This document shows positions 5,843 to 7,780 of a stretch of DNA of 7,780 nucleotides, piece after piece. A program made the position numbers and the translations under genes. The stretch is from Clostridia bacterium (GTDB lineage Bacteria > Bacillota > Clostridia > Oscillospirales > CAG-382), in assembly GCA_017560285.1 (NCBI GenBank), contig JAFYOG010000216.1:1-7780 (forward strand). Reading direction: 5' to 3'. Positions within the stretch are counted from its first letter, which is position 1. Each line of letters begins with the position of its first letter. The notes beneath the pieces are model-generated. The model searched no databases and was not told where the DNA came from. It saw nothing but the letters and a program-made list of their open reading frames with translations.

Positions 5843-6583
5843 ATGAACGACAAAAAGGAAAAACAGCAGCCCGCGGAAAGCTCCGCCGAGCCGTTAACCA
5901 AAAAAGTGGCAAAATTTTCGGCATTAATATATCTTGGTCTTGCAATCACCGTTGTAATCGTCGCCACCGTGGGGATTTTTAATATGTCCTACGATTACGA
6001 TGTAGACCTTGGCCAAATATCCCTGCCCGATATGGATATAAGCGATATTTCTATGCCCGATTTCTCTTTGCCGGATATTGATAATTCCACCGATTCGCCG
6101 GTAAACAACGAGCAAAGCGGCGTTACCGACGAAATTCAAAGCAGCGATACCACGGAAGAACCGCCCGTAATAAAATATTATTGCCCCGTAAAGGGTGAAA
6201 TAATTAAAAATTACAGTATGGATGCCTTGGTATTTTCGCAAACCATGGGCGATTACCGCGTTCACAGCGGTATAGATATCGCCGCAGAGGAGGGCACACC
6301 CGTAATCTGCTTTGCCGACGGTGTTGTGGAATCGGTTACCGAGGATTATTTTTACGGCACCACCGTGGCGGTTGCCCATACCGACGGCAGTGTTTCGTAT
6401 TATATGAACCTTGCACCCGATCTGGCGGCGAATATTATTGCGGGCAATAAGGTTTTGGCAGGGCAACAGCTTGGTAGCGTGGGCAAAACCGCCCGTTGCG
6501 AAAGCGCCGACGAGGCGCATTTGCATTTCGAAATAAGGGTAGACGGCGTATTAACCGACCCTAAAGAGGAGCTTCCCCAATAA
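5843..6583 (+). CDS. spoIIQ: Stage II sporulation protein Q, membrane-anchored LytM/M23 metallopeptidase
   Basis: 246 residues. SpoIIQ is made in the forespore and its outer domain binds SpoIIIAH of the mother cell, forming a channel across the intermembrane space. The protein has a charged cytoplasmic N-terminus (1-24), one membrane helix (about 26-46), an acidic linker with repeated LPD/MPD units (about 58-80), a Ser/Thr/Glu-rich stretch (81-107) and an M23 domain (about 110-240). The zinc and catalytic residues look complete: H141 and D145 in VHSGIDIA, H226 and H228 in HLHFEIR, as in C. difficile SpoIIQ and unlike the degenerate B. subtilis protein. GGGGG (5831-5835) is 7 nt before the ATG. 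It directly follows spoIID, as in C. difficile, but spoIIID, the next gene there, is replaced here by an SGNH hydrolase. Another M23 endopeptidase cannot be excluded, but anchor, length and neighbour favour SpoIIQ. Confidence 0.88.
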   Translation: MNDKKEKQQPAESSAEPLTKKVAKFSALIYLGLAITVVIVATVGIFNMSYDYDVDLGQISLPDMDISDISMPDFSLPDIDNSTDSPVNNEQSGVTDEIQSSDTTEEPPVIKYYCPVKGEIIKNYSMDALVFSQTMGDYRVHSGIDIAAEEGTPVICFADGVVESVTEDYFYGTTVAVAHTDGSVSYYMNLAPDLAANIIAGNKVLAGQQLGSVGKTARCESADEAHLHFEIRVDGVLTDPKEELPQ

Positions 6584-6586
6584 ATT

Positions 6587-6618
6587 AAATGCTTTCCGAA
6601 CAAACGGAAAGCATTTTT
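6587..6618 (+). terminator. Rho-independent terminator of spoIIQ
   Basis: ATGCTTTCCG (6589-6598) pairs perfectly with CGGAAAGCAT (6605-6614) around a 6-nt loop, and the stem can extend by two A-T pairs. A run of five T (6614-6618) follows. It starts a few bases after the spoIIQ stop codon and separates the sporulation genes from the SGNH hydrolase. Confidence 0.93.
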
Positions 6619-6621
6619 CTA

Positions 6622-6650
6622 TTGCACAGGTTAAAAAAGTGTGGTAAAAT
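6622..6650 (+). promoter_or_regulatory. Sigma-A promoter of the SGNH hydrolase gene
   Basis: TTGCAC (6622-6627), 17 nt, then TAAAAT (6645-6650), preceded by TG one base upstream (6642-6643) as an extended -10. It lies 4 nt past the spoIIQ terminator, so the downstream gene has its own vegetative-type promoter. Predicted start is near 6657, with a short leader holding AAGGAG (6670-6675). Confidence 0.85.
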
Positions 6651-6683
6651 AAAAAAGTAATATAAATATAAGGAGCGCAAATT

Positions 6684-7780
6684 ATGAGTAGATATCTTCG
6701 CATAACCGCGTTGGTGTTGGTTGCGACCATGCTTTTGGCGTTGGTTCCTTTTACCACCTCTGCGGCTTCTGTATTAACAAGCAAAAAAATCGTCTGCTTC
6801 GGCGACAGCTTAACCCATTTCGGCGATAAATCCAAGCCTGCCTTGGGCACCGACGAATACGGTAATCAGGTTTGGCAGGACGATTATCCCTCTCATTTGG
6901 CAACAATGCTCGGCACCACCGTTTATAACGCGGGTGTAGGCGGCCACACTACCGACGACGGCTTAAGCCGTATTGACGTAGAGGCATTGGCGCAAAACCC
7001 CGATATTATGGTTATCTGCTTGGGTATGAACGACCAAGCCCGTGCAGTTGCAACCGGAATTAACCTTACCAGCATAGAAAGCTACGGAAAAAACCTTCAG
7101 ATTTTTGTGGATAAAGCAAAGGCGAAGGGTGTTGACGTAGTCTTCCTTACCGGCACCGGCACCTATAAGGCGGCAGGCTATTATCAGCCCGGCACCGCCG
7201 ATTATTCCTATGGCACCAACGTTGCCGATTATATGAACGTAATGCGCGAGGTTGCAATAAAAAATAATTGCGGCTTGGTAGACGCTCTTTACGAATTTTC
7301 TGCTATGCCCCCTGCGGAATATTTCCTTGCAGGCGACGGCTTGCACCACAGCAACAAGGGCAGACAATATTTTGCATCCTTGGTGGCAGAATATTTAAAG
7401 GCGGTTTACGACGGCACCAACAAGGCAAGCATGACCATTGTTTGCAAGGACGAAAGCGGCAAGCAGCTTGCAAAATACACCATAAACGGTGCATCCGGCG
7501 CAATGATAACCGTTCCTTCCCCCGACCTTGGCGGTTATACCCCCATCACTGCCGACGTTAAAACCACCTTTATTAACGGCGCAACCCACACCTTCGTTTA
7601 CAAATCCGATGCAAAAACCGTTGCTTTGTCTGCGGGCAATGCATACCAAATAGACGAAAATCTTGCAAACGCTATTTATAATCTTTATAACGAAAGCAAA
7701 ACCCTTATGTCTGCCGCAAACGTAGATTTTTCTGCGTTAAAGGCAAAGGTAAAGGTTATGGAAGGCTTTGCCGCCGCAAA
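6684..7780 (+). CDS. Secreted SGNH/GDSL hydrolase with a MucBP-like domain (3' end beyond the window)
   Basis: An open frame of 365 codons runs off the right edge with no stop. AAGGAG (6670-6675) is 8 nt before the ATG. Signal peptide at about 1-27 (hydrophobic core, cut near SAA). The SGNH domain (about 34-240) has all catalytic blocks: CFGDSLT (38-44, nucleophile S42), NAGVGG (82-87), LGMND (113-117, N116) and DGLHHS (218-223, D218 and H221). Such enzymes are esterases, often deacetylating wall polymers or glycans; the substrate here is unknown. Residues about 248-308 (MTIVCKDESGKQLAKYTI, then GGYTPI, then HTFVYKSD) look like one MucBP-type repeat, an extracellular adhesive fold. After that a helical stretch begins (about 320 onward) and is cut off. 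No wall-anchor signal is visible in this part. It is transcribed separately from spoIIQ. Confidence 0.92.
   Translation, partial: MSRYLRITALVLVATMLLALVPFTTSAASVLTSKKIVCFGDSLTHFGDKSKPALGTDEYGNQVWQDDYPSHLATMLGTTVYNAGVGGHTTDDGLSRIDVEALAQNPDIMVICLGMNDQARAVATGINLTSIESYGKNLQIFVDKAKAKGVDVVFLTGTGTYKAAGYYQPGTADYSYGTNVADYMNVMREVAIKNNCGLVDALYEFSAMPPAEYFLAGDGLHHSNKGRQYFASLVAEYLKAVYDGTNKASMTIVCKDESGKQLAKYTINGASGAMITVPSPDLGGYTPITADVKTTFINGATHTFVYKSDAKTVALSAGNAYQIDENLANAIYNLYNESKTLMSAANVDFSALKAKVKVMEGFAAA

Noticed and set aside
5924..6526. 200-codon open frame on the minus strand
   Set aside because: Antisense shadow of spoIIQ, whose M23 motifs are intact on the plus strand.

Overview
The window looks like a chromosomal segment of an endospore-forming Clostridia member, possibly from the Oscillospiraceae/Ruminococcaceae gut group. 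Three things support this: an adjacent spoIID-spoIIQ pair (an arrangement known from Clostridioides difficile), G-rich Shine-Dalgarno sites with sigma-A style promoters, and a three-hairpin extragenic element at the left edge that resembles, from memory, dispersed repeats of that group. Taxonomy is inference.

Layout. Positions 1-146 hold the palindromic extragenic repeat and the intrinsic terminator of pyk. Positions 147-1559 (minus strand) are pyruvate kinase, driven by a consensus TTGACA-17-TATAAT promoter at 1591-1619. Positions 1560-1912 are a divergent intergenic region with an extended -10 promoter, an 11-bp perfect tandem repeat and a near-palindrome that contains a Spo0A-box-like sequence. 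All remaining genes are on the plus strand. They are: a small secreted protein of unknown function (1913-2398), overlapping by 14 nt a secreted SpoIID/LytB-family lytic transglycosylase (2385-3986); a polytopic membrane protein (4072-4860) with its own promoter; a membrane-anchored, cysteine-rich spoIID (4910-5782); spoIIQ, a membrane-anchored LytM/M23 peptidase (5843-6583); a strong terminator; and a promoter followed by a secreted SGNH hydrolase with a MucBP-like domain (6684 to the window edge, truncated).

How the genes fit together. In sporulation, SpoIID (mother cell) cuts peptidoglycan glycan strands during engulfment of the forespore, and SpoIIQ (forespore) forms half of the trans-septal SpoIIQ-SpoIIIAH channel. 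The first SpoIID-family protein and its small partner probably form a second cell-wall remodelling module, and the SGNH hydrolase adds another extracytoplasmic enzyme. The theme of the plus-strand block is therefore envelope and peptidoglycan remodelling.

Most interesting observation. At two gene junctions (before 4072 and before spoIIQ at 5843) an inverted repeat has its right arm containing the ribosome binding site of the downstream gene and its left arm lying between the -35 and -10 boxes of the local promoter. RNA started at the local promoter lacks the left arm and leaves the ribosome site free. Read-through RNA from the upstream gene carries both arms and should hide it. At spoIID-spoIIQ the local promoter matches the forespore sigma-G consensus, so the hairpin could keep mother-cell read-through from being translated into SpoIIQ.
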